Assembly: GCA_943914115.1 (NCBI GenBank)
Contig: CALUAU010000004.1
Span: 1 to 34,608 of the forward strand
DNA: 34,608 nucleotides
Direction of reading: 5' to 3'
DNA from: an uncultured Microbacteriaceae bacterium
GTDB taxonomy: Bacteria > Actinomycetota > Actinomycetes > Actinomycetales > Microbacteriaceae
Each line of letters starts with the position of its first letter. Within the stretch, counting starts at the first letter, position 1. A program made the translations under genes and the position numbers. Below are positions 26,624 through 34,608 of this stretch, piece by piece. The notes under the pieces were generated by a model, which did no database searches, was not told the origin of the DNA, and worked only from the letters and a program-made list of their open reading frames with translations.

Positions 26624-28644
26624 GCTCGATCCGCGACCGCGACCGCGTCTGCTACCTTTCGGTAGCCCTTCGGGGTGAAGCGATTTTTGAGGTCGTCGAT
26701 GCTGCCATGCCGACCGCTGGAATCATTGTCGAAGCGTACGAAGATGCCGTACGGCAAGTCTTTGTACACGTAGTAATACGAATACCCGCCGCTTCCCTGG
26801 CTGAACTCGCCCTCCCAGGCGGTGCCGTTCGAATTACCGTTGACGCTCCACTCGCTGCCCGAGCCGTTGTAGCTGCGTTCGCCGTAAGCGACCGCCGTGT
26901 CGGCACTGTCGAACTCGAGCAGGTGCAGTGATGTGTAGGGCTGGTCGTACCAGGTGCATTCGAGCGCGGTTTTTGCCTCAAACGATGACGAACGGCAGGA
27001 AGCATCATCGACTGGCACGATCCATTTGAGCCCCGCCTCGCCTGTGAGTTCGGGACAGTTCTTACCGGCTTCTGCGCTTGAACCATCCCAGCAATCGACC
27101 TTGCCGCCCGGGGCCGGGCTGGCGGTGTTACCGCCGCTGAAAATGGCCACACCACCCCAGATCAGGCCGACAACTACCGCGAGCGAGAGAATCACCATCC
27201 CGATGATCAGCGGTACGTTCCGCTTCTCGCGGGAAGGTTTGGGTGGCTGCTGACCGGGGTGCCGCCCGGTGGGCGTGCCGGGGCGCGAAGGCCCGGGATG
27301 CGGAACATTCGACCCCTGAGCCGGGCCGTTCGAGCGCGGCCCGCCGGGGGCACCGTTGCGCGGGCCGCCCGCCGGGGGCGGGGTGTTTGGGCCCAACAAC
27401 CGCACGCCCGTAGTGTTTGCGACCGGTTGCCCCTGCGGACTCGGACCGTTCGGGCCGGCTCCGGCGGGGCGCGGGCCGTTCGGGCCGGGGCGACCGACAG
27501 GATGCGGTGCGGGTCGCTGCTGCGGACGCCCCGGAGCCTGCGGCGGTCGGCCACGACCGTCAGAGCCGGTGGTGTTCACGTAGAGCGCACCCTCGGCGGT
27601 GACCAGCTTGGGGTCGTCAAGTGTAGCGATCTGCAAATTTGTGCGTTCGCGAATCATGCGGCTAATTGCCGGGGTGCGTGACGAGCCACCGGTGAGGTAG
27701 ACAAGTGCCGGCTGGGCGCCAGAAACGCGATCAAACACTCCCTGCAGCAGCTTCGCAGCACGTTCAATATCACCTGCGATCAGGCGTTCATATTCGCCGC
27801 GGGTGATCGTCACCACCGCATCCTCTTCACCCAGGCTCACCGAGATATCGGCGTCTGGGCGGGTCGAAAGTTCGGTTTTCGCTGCCGTAACCGCACCTCC
27901 GAGCGCTGACTGTGCGCGCAGTTCGGCCATGGTGCGCGGCTGGTGCAGGCGGTCGGCCAGTTCTTGATGCCCACGCGAGCGAAGCGTGTCAAGCGTCCAG
28001 TCGAGCAGACGCGCATCGAATGTGCGGCCACCCAGCACCGGATCACCGCCGTAGGCAAGCACGCGGTAACCCACCGGTGATTGCGGGGTGCGTTCGAGCA
28101 CTGCGAGGTCGAGCGTACCGCCACCAAAGTCGAATACCGCCACCCGCGAACCCGGTGCGGCCTGCTGGTTGCGGGCGTAGTGCGCGGCCGCGGCAATCGG
28201 TTCAGAGACGGTGCGAATTGTGTCGACGTTGAAACCAGCGGCTACCGCGCCCTTACGCAATGCCTCTATCTGCGAGGGCGCCCAGGCAACCGGGTGTGTT
28301 AGCCACACTTCTCGCGGCGGTTCATTATTTTGTCGGCGCAGCGCGGTTGCGCGCACACTCGAATACACCTCGGTGATTAGATCTTCAGGGCTGACAATCT
28401 TGCCGCCAAGTACCACATCGCCCCGCCCAATCAGTGCTTTGGGGGTGCGCTCAAAGCCATCCGGATGCCGCAGCTGCGCATTAATCGCTTCGTCACCAAC
28501 ACGAAACCCCGAGGGAGTGAGCACCACTGCCGAAGGCATGGTGATGCCACCGTCAGACAGGCTGACCGGACGAACCACACCGTTCGCTTCAATGGCGGCG
28601 GCGGTGTTCGAGGTGCCAAAGTCGATGGCAAGTCGCCAGGTCAT
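26620..28644 (-). CDS. Membrane-anchored Hsp70-family protein lacking a substrate-binding domain
   Basis: A 674-residue protein. Residues 1 to about 358 are an actin-like Hsp70 ATPase: DFGTSNT (8-14), THPVAW, FDFGGGTLD (171-179) and LTGGSSRTP (317-325). Instead of a peptide-binding domain there is a Pro/Gly/Asn-rich linker (about 362-472), a basic KRNV, one membrane span (about 477-503) and an outside domain (505-674) with four cysteines (518, 530, 550, 563) and many aromatic, Gly and Ser residues. The topology is cytoplasmic ATPase, external sensor-like domain. ATG 28644 has GAGGAG upstream. It lies 71 bases after the first dynamin gene and overlaps the second. The ectodomain is not recognised. 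Confidence 0.9.
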   Translation of the reverse strand: MTWRLAIDFGTSNTAAAIEANGVVRPVSLSDGGITMPSAVVLTPSGFRVGDEAINAQLRHPDGFERTPKALIGRGDVVLGGKIVSPEDLITEVYSSVRATALRRQNNEPPREVWLTHPVAWAPSQIEALRKGAVAAGFNVDTIRTVSEPIAAAAHYARNQQAAPGSRVAVFDFGGGTLDLAVLERTPQSPVGYRVLAYGGDPVLGGRTFDARLLDWTLDTLRSRGHQELADRLHQPRTMAELRAQSALGGAVTAAKTELSTRPDADISVSLGEEDAVVTITRGEYERLIAGDIERAAKLLQGVFDRVSGAQPALVYLTGGSSRTPAISRMIRERTNLQIATLDDPKLVTAEGALYVNTTGSDGRGRPPQAPGRPQQRPAPHPVGRPGPNGPRPAGAGPNGPSPQGQPVANTTGVRLLGPNTPPPAGGPRNGAPGGPRSNGPAQGSNVPHPGPSRPGTPTGRHPGQQPPKPSREKRNVPLIIGMVILSLAVVVGLIWGGVAIFSGGNTASPAPGGKVDCWDGSSAEAGKNCPELTGEAGLKWIVPVDDASCRSSSFEAKTALECTWYDQPYTSLHLLEFDSADTAVAYGERSYNGSGSEWSVNGNSNGTAWEGEFSQGSGGYSYYYVYKDLPYGIFVRFDNDSSGRHGSIDDLKNRFTPKGYRKVADAVAVADRA

Positions 28645-28715
28645 CGGCTGACGCTCCTCTCATACATTTTCATAGAAGTGGTTGGGTCACGTTGAATGAG
28701 CATACGAGGTTTGGA

Positions 28716-30605
28716 TTACGGTTCGGTCTTAGGCTGCGCTAATCGTTCAACCTCCGCCGACGCCGTACGAATCGCATCTTGAATCTGTTCGATCTGCGGA
28801 TTGAGTCGAGCAAGTCGCTGCTTGCGCTCCGATTCGCTGGCTCGACGCGCCGACTCGATGCGATCAAGCTCAGCCTTGGCGGCGTTGGCCGATGCTTTCA
28901 AATCACGATCGAAAATCTTCTTCGCATCCGTCTGCACCACCTGCAGCACCCCGCGCACCGCTCGGTCGAGCACCTCGCGCAGCTCGACCGTAGCGTCGTT
29001 GACAGTCTGCAAGAACGACTGCCGTTTTGCCTGTCGCCGCGCCAATAGCGCACCGAGACTTCCCATAACCGACATTCCCACCAGTGCCGCACCAAGCGGC
29101 CCGAGCAGCGCACCCAGGGTGAGTGAACCAATACCCGACCCCATCAAGGCCCCTGAGAACAGCGTGCGCGGGTCGAGCGAGGCGGCATTGTGTTCGATCG
29201 GGGCGCGGGGCTGATTCCCCACCTCGGTGATGCGACGGTTGAGTTCGCCATAGAGCGCGCGATGGGGGTCCATCCCGGCATCGGCGTAGAGTTCGGCGAG
29301 CAGCGCTCCGGCGCGCTGACCGATACCGGCCAGCGCGCGACGCACATTCACCTCGAGATCGGCAGCGAGCTCATTGCGCAGCACCAACCCCTGCTGGTCG
29401 CTGATACCGGTGCCCTTCGACTGCACCCGTTCGCGCCAATGCGCGGCGAACTCGCGAGTGAGTCGCGAGTTCGCCGCGGTGAGTTCGACGCGCACGCGGT
29501 CAACCTGCGCTCCCCAGTCGTAACGCGAGTCTTCAAAGGTGCGCAGCAGTTTTTCGCGGTGTTCTTTGATGCGCCCGACGTCTTCGGGGGCCTCAACCAC
29601 TCCTCCCAGCGCTTCACGCTCAGCCTGCAGTGCGATCAGCGGCTGTTCAAGTAGCGCAGCCCCCTGCCGCAGCGCGTTGAGCGTGGGCAGCTGGTTCGCG
29701 CGCACGAGCGGTTTGCGAAGCGCTTCAGCAAGTTCGGGAACCCGGCTGGCTTCGAACAACCGCCGCCGTCGTTCGGGATCGGCTTCGGCAGCGGCGCGTT
29801 CACCCCATGCCCCCGACACCACCACCATGGGGATAGTTGCCAGGCGCGGCGAGCGGGTCGAAAGAATCTGTCGGTTTTCTTCGAGAATCTGCTCGGAGCT
29901 ATTGCGGTAGAGATCGAGTTTGGTGACGGCAACAACCACCGATTCGACATGCTCGGCGCAGTTCATGAGAAAGTCGAGCGCCGGCTCGGTAATCCGACCA
30001 CCCGCGTCAGTCACCAATAGCAGCACGCTGGCGTCACGAGCCCGGGCAAGCGCACGCAGCGCATAGGCCTCGCTCAACCCACCCGAACCGGGAGTGTCGA
30101 CAATCGTGCATCCCTGCAAAAATCCGGGCCGCACCGCCTGCGATGCCTGCAGCGGCGCCGGATCAGCGTTCATCAGCACCGGTGAGTCAAGCCTGATCCA
30201 ATCCGGTAGTTCGGCGGCGGGGATGCGGCGACGGTTCGGCGGCTGCGGGAACTCGAGCTCGGCGATTCCCAAGGGAAAATTGTCGCTGGCCACCTCGTAG
30301 TTCACCGCCAAGGCGGTTACCGCGCTCGGCCCGGTGGGCGCCAGCTGTGGCGACGCCAGCAGCGAGTTCACGAGCGTTGATTTTCCGCGGTTAACCTCGC
30401 CAACCACGACAATGCTCGGCGGTCGGCCGCGTGATTCCCGGATCATCTGCACAATGCCGGCGAACTCATCCTGCAGCCCCAGCCGTTTGGCTGCCTCGCC
30501 AAGTTTGCGAAAGGCAACCGTAGCCGGGTTCGGCTTGCGAGCGGGCTCAGCAGAGTGATTTGCGGCCGACGAACTGGGCGTTGCAGCGTCGGCACTCGAA
30601 CTCAT
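28716..30605 (-). CDS. Dynamin-like GTPase with hydrophobic membrane segment (IniA-like)
   Basis: A 629-residue GTPase. The G domain has GEVNRGKSTLVNSL (69-82), a Thr/Ser switch region (PTGPSAVTA), DTPG (170-173) and TKLD (228-231). A helical stalk follows, then a Gly-rich hydrophobic segment (about 482-522) that could insert in the membrane like the paddle of other bacterial dynamins, and a charged coiled coil to the end. The first 28 residues are Ser/Ala-rich and disordered. ATG 30605 has no ribosome binding site but TAGCGT seven bases upstream. It is the first gene of the operon with the Hsp70 and the second dynamin-like GTPase; paired dynamins often act as hetero-oligomers. Confidence 0.87.
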   Translation of the reverse strand: MSSSADAATPSSSAANHSAEPARKPNPATVAFRKLGEAAKRLGLQDEFAGIVQMIRESRGRPPSIVVVGEVNRGKSTLVNSLLASPQLAPTGPSAVTALAVNYEVASDNFPLGIAELEFPQPPNRRRIPAAELPDWIRLDSPVLMNADPAPLQASQAVRPGFLQGCTIVDTPGSGGLSEAYALRALARARDASVLLLVTDAGGRITEPALDFLMNCAEHVESVVVAVTKLDLYRNSSEQILEENRQILSTRSPRLATIPMVVVSGAWGERAAAEADPERRRRLFEASRVPELAEALRKPLVRANQLPTLNALRQGAALLEQPLIALQAEREALGGVVEAPEDVGRIKEHREKLLRTFEDSRYDWGAQVDRVRVELTAANSRLTREFAAHWRERVQSKGTGISDQQGLVLRNELAADLEVNVRRALAGIGQRAGALLAELYADAGMDPHRALYGELNRRITEVGNQPRAPIEHNAASLDPRTLFSGALMGSGIGSLTLGALLGPLGAALVGMSVMGSLGALLARRQAKRQSFLQTVNDATVELREVLDRAVRGVLQVVQTDAKKIFDRDLKASANAAKAELDRIESARRASESERKQRLARLNPQIEQIQDAIRTASAEVERLAQPKTEP

Positions 30606-30612
30606 ACCGATT

Positions 30613-30618
30613 ACGCTA
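30613..30618 (-). promoter_or_regulatory. Putative -10 box of the dynamin/Hsp70 operon
   Basis: On the minus strand TAGCGT (TANNNT) is followed by seven bases and the ATG at 30605, fitting a leaderless transcript. No -35 and no GGAAC-N17-CATC motif is visible in the 109-base gap to ispE. Confidence 0.4.
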
Positions 30619-30714
30619 CTTGGTTTTCGGTCGCGCCCGCTACTGAACCGACGGTGTAATCACTATCGGCCGCAACGATGATTTCGCCAGGTCAGCCGGC
30701 TGGTAGCACAGCAA

Positions 30715-31635
30715 TCAACAGCATCGAGCGGCGCCCTCTGCGGGGCTTGTCACCTGTGCCACGCTGTGCCCGGCACCGCGTAACCGTTCGGCAATCGCCG
30801 CGGCGTCGTGTGCGTCTCGGGCGAGGAATGCGAGCGTCGGCCCCGAACCAGACACGATCCCGGTGAGTGCCCCGGCATGCTCTCCCGCAGCCAATGCTGC
30901 TGTCAGTTCTGGTCGCATCCGCAGCGCCGGTGCCTGCAGGTCGTTGGTCAGCTGCGGCGCTAGCGCCCGCACATCGCCCGTGCGCAGGGCCTGCAGCAGG
31001 GCCGGGTCGATTTCGGGGTCGGAGGTCGGGCCGAGATGGTCGGCAAACTTTTCTCGATGTTCGTCAAGCGCCCGATAGGCGGCCGGGGTTGAGATGCCAA
31101 GATGATTAAAGCGCAGCACCCAGTGCAGTTCACCACCAACCAGGGTGCGCGCCAGCTGATCGCCACGACCGGTACCGATTGCGGCGCCACCACTCAGCGC
31201 GAAGGGTACATCGCTGCCCAGCTGCGCCGCCAACGATTCCAGATCGGTGCGGGTGAGGTTCGTACCCCACAGCTCGTTACAGGCCACCAGGGTCGCTGCA
31301 GCATCTGCCGACCCTCCTCCCATACCGCCAGCTACCGGGACGTATTTCTTCACCCGCAGCCGGGCACCGGCCCTGTGGCCGGTCGTCTCGGCCAATAGCG
31401 TTGCGGCACGGATCACGAGATTGGACTCGTCGGTTGGTAGCTCGGCAACGGGAATGGGTGAGGTGGGATCAAACTCGAGACTCAGTGTGTCGGCTGGTTC
31501 GGCGGCGACATACTCGTAGAGCCCAACCGCGAGGAACACCGTTGCCAGCGGGTGGTAACCGTCAGCGGCAAGCGGCCCCACCGAGAGCGCAAGATTGATC
31601 TTTCCGGGAGCGCGAACGATGACGGCTTCACTCAT
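30715..31635 (-). CDS. ispE: 4-diphosphocytidyl-2-C-methyl-D-erythritol kinase
   Basis: IspE phosphorylates CDP-methylerythritol in the non-mevalonate isoprenoid pathway. The 306-residue GHMP kinase has PGKINLAL with the conserved lysine at 12, the ATP loop PVAGGMGGGSADAAA (100-114), the catalytic aspartate in LGSDVPFAL (142) and the C-terminal SGSGPTLAFL. ATG 31635 is the family start. TAGGGT lies six bases upstream, and a hairpin separates it from rsmA, so it probably has its own leaderless transcript. GGTGG in the same place is a weak alternative ribosome binding site. Confidence 0.96.
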   Translation of the reverse strand: MSEAVIVRAPGKINLALSVGPLAADGYHPLATVFLAVGLYEYVAAEPADTLSLEFDPTSPIPVAELPTDESNLVIRAATLLAETTGHRAGARLRVKKYVPVAGGMGGGSADAAATLVACNELWGTNLTRTDLESLAAQLGSDVPFALSGGAAIGTGRGDQLARTLVGGELHWVLRFNHLGISTPAAYRALDEHREKFADHLGPTSDPEIDPALLQALRTGDVRALAPQLTNDLQAPALRMRPELTAALAAGEHAGALTGIVSGSGPTLAFLARDAHDAAAIAERLRGAGHSVAQVTSPAEGAARCC

Positions 31636-31641
31636 ATTTCC

Positions 31642-31647
31642 ACCCTA
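31642..31647 (-). promoter_or_regulatory. Putative -10 box of ispE
   Basis: TAGGGT on the minus strand (TANNNT), six bases (GGAAAT) before the ispE ATG. Same geometry as at mfd and metF. Confidence 0.45.
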
Positions 31648-31652
31648 GGCCG

Positions 31653-31676
31653 GGCGCGCTGAGTGAATAGCGCGCC
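31653..31676 (-). terminator. Hairpin between rsmA and ispE
   Basis: GGCGCGCT (31653-31660) and AGCGCGCC (31669-31676) form a perfect 8-bp stem with an 8-nt loop, about 50 bases after the rsmA stop and directly upstream of the ispE -10 box. Likely a terminator for the metG-tatD-rsmA run; no U-run. Confidence 0.55.
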
Positions 31677-31725
31677 AGCTCGAAGCTATCCCCCGCACAC
31701 GGGCGGCTCGGGCCAGCGCAAGGCG

Positions 31726-32628
31726 TTACTCGGATGCCTGCGCGTCGTCGCCGGGCAGTGTGTCGATATCGACTCGGGCCAGCGCAACATAATCGTCGAT
31801 TGTGAGCGATTCGCCCCGAGCTGTCGGGGCGATACCTGCGGCCAGCAGCGCCCGGCTGGCAGCCGCAGCCGATCCGAAGCTTTGGGCAAGCGCCTGTCGC
31901 AGCATCTTGCGCCGCTGCGCAAACGCTGCATCAACAAGTTTGAAGGTGCGTTCGCGCAGCTCATCGTCACCGCGCACATCCCCGACAGTGAACGAAACGA
32001 GCACCGAATCGACATTCGGCACCGGCCAAAACACTTTGCGGCCAACAAGCCCGAGCGTCTTCCAGTTGCCGAACCAGGCGGCCTTCACGCTCGGCGCGCC
32101 GTACACCCGCGAGCCGGGTTCGGCGGCGATCCGCTCCCCCACTTCGCGCTGCACCATCACCACTCCTCGGCGCAGCGAGGGCAGTAGCGGCAGCAGGTGG
32201 AGCAGCACCGGCACCGAGACGTTGTACGGCAGGTTCGCCACCAGCGCCACGGGTTCGCCATCAACATCGGTGATTTTCAACGCATCCTGCTCGATAACGT
32301 TCAGCCTCGACGCGGCGTTCGGAGCCATCGCCGCAACCGTTTCGGGCAGCTGCCGAGCCAAACGCGCATCGATCTCGATGGCGGTGACCTCGGCTCCCGC
32401 TGCCAGCAGCGCCAGCGTCAGCGACCCCAGCCCCGGACCGACTTCGAGCACATGTTCGCCGTGGGCAACCCGCGCCAGGCCAACGATGCGACGCACCGTA
32501 CCGTGATCGTGCACAAAGTTTTGGCCGAGCTTTTTGGTGGGATGCACCCCGACAGCCCCCGCGAGCTCACGCACTTCGGCGGGCCCGAGCAGCCGCACAT
32601 CGTCGGCAAACTCAACGCGTTCGGTCAT
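31726..32628 (-). CDS. rsmA: 16S rRNA dimethyladenosine transferase
   Basis: RsmA (KsgA) dimethylates two adjacent adenines at the 3' end of 16S rRNA during 30S assembly. The 300-residue protein has KKLGQNFVHD (32-41), the SAM-binding loop VLEVGPGLGSLT (60-71), AIEID at the ribose contact and the catalytic NLPYNVS (132-138). I chose ATG 32628 because it overlaps the tatD stop as ATGA and has GGGGTG upstream; a longer frame from 32658 would overlap tatD more. The C-terminus is followed by a hairpin. Confidence 0.96.
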   Translation of the reverse strand: MTERVEFADDVRLLGPAEVRELAGAVGVHPTKKLGQNFVHDHGTVRRIVGLARVAHGEHVLEVGPGLGSLTLALLAAGAEVTAIEIDARLARQLPETVAAMAPNAASRLNVIEQDALKITDVDGEPVALVANLPYNVSVPVLLHLLPLLPSLRRGVVMVQREVGERIAAEPGSRVYGAPSVKAAWFGNWKTLGLVGRKVFWPVPNVDSVLVSFTVGDVRGDDELRERTFKLVDAAFAQRRKMLRQALAQSFGSAAAASRALLAAGIAPTARGESLTIDDYVALARVDIDTLPGDDAQASE

Positions 32629-33572
32629 CGAGCACCCCGTGCGGTGGTGGCGAGCCACTGCTTGCGCGCTTCGGGCGCAAAGGGGCCGTAGAGATCGAGC
32701 GTGTTTTTCGCCACCTGCGCGGCCAATTCATCGACGTCTACTCCCAGATGCGCGGCCATAAATCGCAGCGTAATGGGGATGAGATACGGCGCGTTCGGGC
32801 GGCCTCGAAACGGCATCGGGGTGAGGAATGGCGCATCGGTTTCAACCAGGATGCGCTCGGGCGGCGTCACCTCGAGTGCCTCGCGCAATTGCGGCGCATT
32901 TTTGAACGTCACGGTTCCGGCAAACGAAAGGTACCAGCCCTCATCGGCAGCAAGTTTCGCCAGTTCAGCATCGCCCGAAAAACAGTGAAACACCGTACCG
33001 GCGGGGGCACCCTCGCGTCTGAGGGTTGCGACCACCTCATCGTGCGCGTCGCGGTCGTGGATCTGCATCGGCAAGTGGTGACGTTTGGCGAGCTCAATAT
33101 GGGCCGCGAACGATTCGTATTGAGCGGCAATACCGGCCGCATCGGTGGTGCGGAAGAAGTCGAGCCCGGTTTCACCGATCGCGGCGACGCGCTCGTGCGC
33201 AGCGAGTGCATCAATCTGGGCGAGCGCCTCATCAAGACTGTACCCGTCAGCCGCGGTGCCGGCGGCATAAGCGGGTGCCTCGTTGGGGTGGATGGCGACC
33301 GCTGCCAGTAGCCGCGGCTCGGTTTGCGCAGCCGCAACCTGCCAGCGGCTCGACGGCACATCACCGGCCACGGTGATCGCCCCGAGAATATTCGCCTCGG
33401 CAGCCAGATCCATATGCTCGGTGACGCTGAGGCCCACCTCACCGTCTTCAATCTGCAGGTGCGTGTGATTGTCGTAGCAGGCCGTGCCAAGAGGTTCGGG
33501 CACCTCGGGATACTTGAGTTCGCGGTGGTGACCGGTCTCGGCAATGCCGCTGCGACGAGTGGGCGTTGCCAA
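32625..33572 (-). CDS. tatD: TatD-family metal-dependent hydrolase / DNase
   Basis: A 315-residue TIM-barrel hydrolase of the TatD family (3'-5' DNase/RNase activity in E. coli TatD). Metal ligands are visible: NHTHL (HxH near the N-terminus), IGETGLDFF, QIHDRDAHDE, VFHCFSGD and VETDAPFLTP. The start is a TTG at 33572, one base after the metG stop, with AGGA eight bases upstream; the open frame to 33617 would overlap metG. From memory, rpfB often lies between tatD and rsmA in other actinobacteria; here they overlap by four bases. Confidence 0.92.
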   Translation of the reverse strand: MATPTRRSGIAETGHHRELKYPEVPEPLGTACYDNHTHLQIEDGEVGLSVTEHMDLAAEANILGAITVAGDVPSSRWQVAAAQTEPRLLAAVAIHPNEAPAYAAGTAADGYSLDEALAQIDALAAHERVAAIGETGLDFFRTTDAAGIAAQYESFAAHIELAKRHHLPMQIHDRDAHDEVVATLRREGAPAGTVFHCFSGDAELAKLAADEGWYLSFAGTVTFKNAPQLREALEVTPPERILVETDAPFLTPMPFRGRPNAPYLIPITLRFMAAHLGVDVDELAAQVAKNTLDLYGPFAPEARKQWLATTARGAR

Positions 33573-33573
33573 A

Positions 33574-34608
33574 CTAGGCGTCCTGTTCGACGCGTGGAAA
33601 AAGCGCCGGCAGCTCACCGACGGTGCCGCCCGACTTCCAGTTGAGAGCTTCGGCCACCCGCTGGTCGCTGAGGCTCCCCTCGGCGTGCAGCGCCGCCCAG
33701 AGTTTTTCAGCCGCGATCGGGATCACCGGGTGCAGCAGCACCGCCAGCACCCCGAGCCCCCACACGGCGGTGGTCAGCACTTGGGCCAGACGCTCGCGCT
33801 GCGATTCATCTTTGGCGAGCACCCACGGCTGCTGTTCGGTGATGTAGCCGTTGAGCGCATCCACCAGCTGCCACACCTCGGCAATCGCCTGGTCGACCGC
33901 GAATCGGTCGATAGCGGCCTCGGCTTCGCGGATGCTGCGCTCGGCTAGATCATGAATCTCGCGGTCGGCAACGATACCGGCAGGCAGGGTGCCGGCAAAG
34001 TATTTGCGCACCATCGCCAGCACTCGCGACGCGAGGTTGCCGAAACCATTGGCGAGTTCGGCGTGGTAGCGGGCGTTGAGATCTTCCCACGAGAACGAGC
34101 CGTCTTGGCCGAGGTGGATAGCGCGCATGAAGTAGTAGCGGAACGCATCCGAACCAAACACATCGGTGATCTCGCGTGGCTCGATCCCGGTGAGTTTCGA
34201 TTTTGACATCTTTTCGCCACCAACCAGCAGCCAACCGGTTGCGAACACGCGCTGCGGCGGCTGCACCCCGGCCGCCATCAGCATTGCCGGCCAAATCACC
34301 GCGTGGAAGCGAAGGATATCTTTGCCAACAACGTGATGAGCCGGCCAGTAGCGGTCGAACTTGGTTTCACCCTCGTCGCCATAGTTGAGCGCCGAAACAT
34401 AGTTGAGCAGCGCGTCAACCCAAACATAAACGACATGTGATTCGTCCCACGGCACTTTGATGCCCCAGTCGAAGCTGGTGCGCGAGATTGACAGGTCGTG
34501 CAGCCCAGAGCGCACGAAACTGATGACCTCGTTACGAGCGGCCTGCGGCTGGATGAAGTCGGGGTGCGCCTCGTAGTAGTCGAGCAGCTGCTGCTGGAAG
34601 TTCGCGAG
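33574..34608 (-). CDS. metG: Methionyl-tRNA synthetase, C-terminal part (cut by window edge)
   Basis: Class I synthetase that charges initiator and elongator tRNA-Met. Only the last 344 codons are here; the frame is open to the window end, so the HIGH-motif half lies outside. Visible parts are NEVISFVRSGLHDLSISR, WVDALLNYVSAL, the KMSKS loop in GGEKMSKSKLTG, and the helical anticodon domain with NLASRVLAMVRKYF and ITEQQPWVLAKDE. It ends without an EMAP-like tRNA-binding extension, as in the short actinobacterial form. It is directly followed by tatD in what looks like one operon with rsmA. Confidence 0.95.
   Translation of the reverse strand, partial: LANFQQQLLDYYEAHPDFIQPQAARNEVISFVRSGLHDLSISRTSFDWGIKVPWDESHVVYVWVDALLNYVSALNYGDEGETKFDRYWPAHHVVGKDILRFHAVIWPAMLMAAGVQPPQRVFATGWLLVGGEKMSKSKLTGIEPREITDVFGSDAFRYYFMRAIHLGQDGSFSWEDLNARYHAELANGFGNLASRVLAMVRKYFAGTLPAGIVADREIHDLAERSIREAEAAIDRFAVDQAIAEVWQLVDALNGYITEQQPWVLAKDESQRERLAQVLTTAVWGLGVLAVLLHPVIPIAAEKLWAALHAEGSLSDQRVAEALNWKSGGTVGELPALFPRVEQDA

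Noticed and set aside
30606..30714. ECF-type promoter for the dynamin/Hsp70 operon
   Set aside because: I looked for GGAAC-N16-18-CATC on the minus strand in this gap and in 28645-28715 and found none; a direct sigma control of this operon is therefore not supported.

Overview
The window is high-GC DNA with GTG/TTG starts, strong AGGAGG-like ribosome binding sites and a gene order typical of Actinobacteria. A set of housekeeping genes is clustered here (metG, tatD, rsmA, ispE, glmU, prs, rplY, pth, mfd, mazG, eno) that, from memory, is also clustered in Mycobacterium tuberculosis (about Rv1007-Rv1023). Protein style suggests a Microbacteriaceae-like actinobacterium. That is inference; no marker here fixes the genus.

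Layout, left to right. 1-4997: a repeat-rich non-coding end, enolase (eno), histidyl-tRNA synthetase (hisS), a divergent flavodoxin gene broken by a one-base frameshift, a small two-span membrane protein and mazG. 4994-10442: the minus-strand run mfd, dtd, pth and rplY. 10619-17706: a four-span membrane protein, gnd on the plus strand, an unknown membrane/coiled-coil protein, metE and metF. 17818-20438: prs, glmU and tRNA-Gln(TTG). 20511-22886: a MarR regulator and an ABC-F ATPase on the plus strand. 22893-30605: an accessory island. 30715-34608: ispE, rsmA, tatD and the 3' part of metG.

The island is the most interesting part. It holds an ECF sigma factor with no anti-sigma gene beside it. 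Divergent from it are two very acidic proteins without signal peptides. One carries ten 13-residue DTDGDG-type calcium-loop repeats. Converging on them is an apparent operon of dynamin-like GTPase, membrane-anchored Hsp70 without a substrate-binding domain, and second dynamin-like GTPase. The two acidic genes share an almost identical promoter, GGGAACTTTC-N10-GCGCATC, which has the form of an ECF sigma promoter (GGAAC-N17-CATC). Sigma factor, acidic proteins and the chaperone/GTPase machine may therefore be one envelope-stress or membrane-remodelling system, distantly like the mycobacterial iniBAC locus. The promoter match and gene order are seen directly; the joint function is inference.

The remaining genes are core metabolism and translation: glycolysis and pentose phosphate (eno, gnd), methionine and one-carbon metabolism (metF-metE), PRPP and UDP-GlcNAc supply (prs-glmU), tRNA charging and quality control (hisS, metG, dtd, pth), ribosome (rplY, rsmA), isoprenoids (ispE) and transcription-coupled repair (mfd). 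Several starts (mfd, metF, ispE, the first dynamin gene) lie 6-7 nt after a TANNNT hexamer, which fits leaderless transcription.
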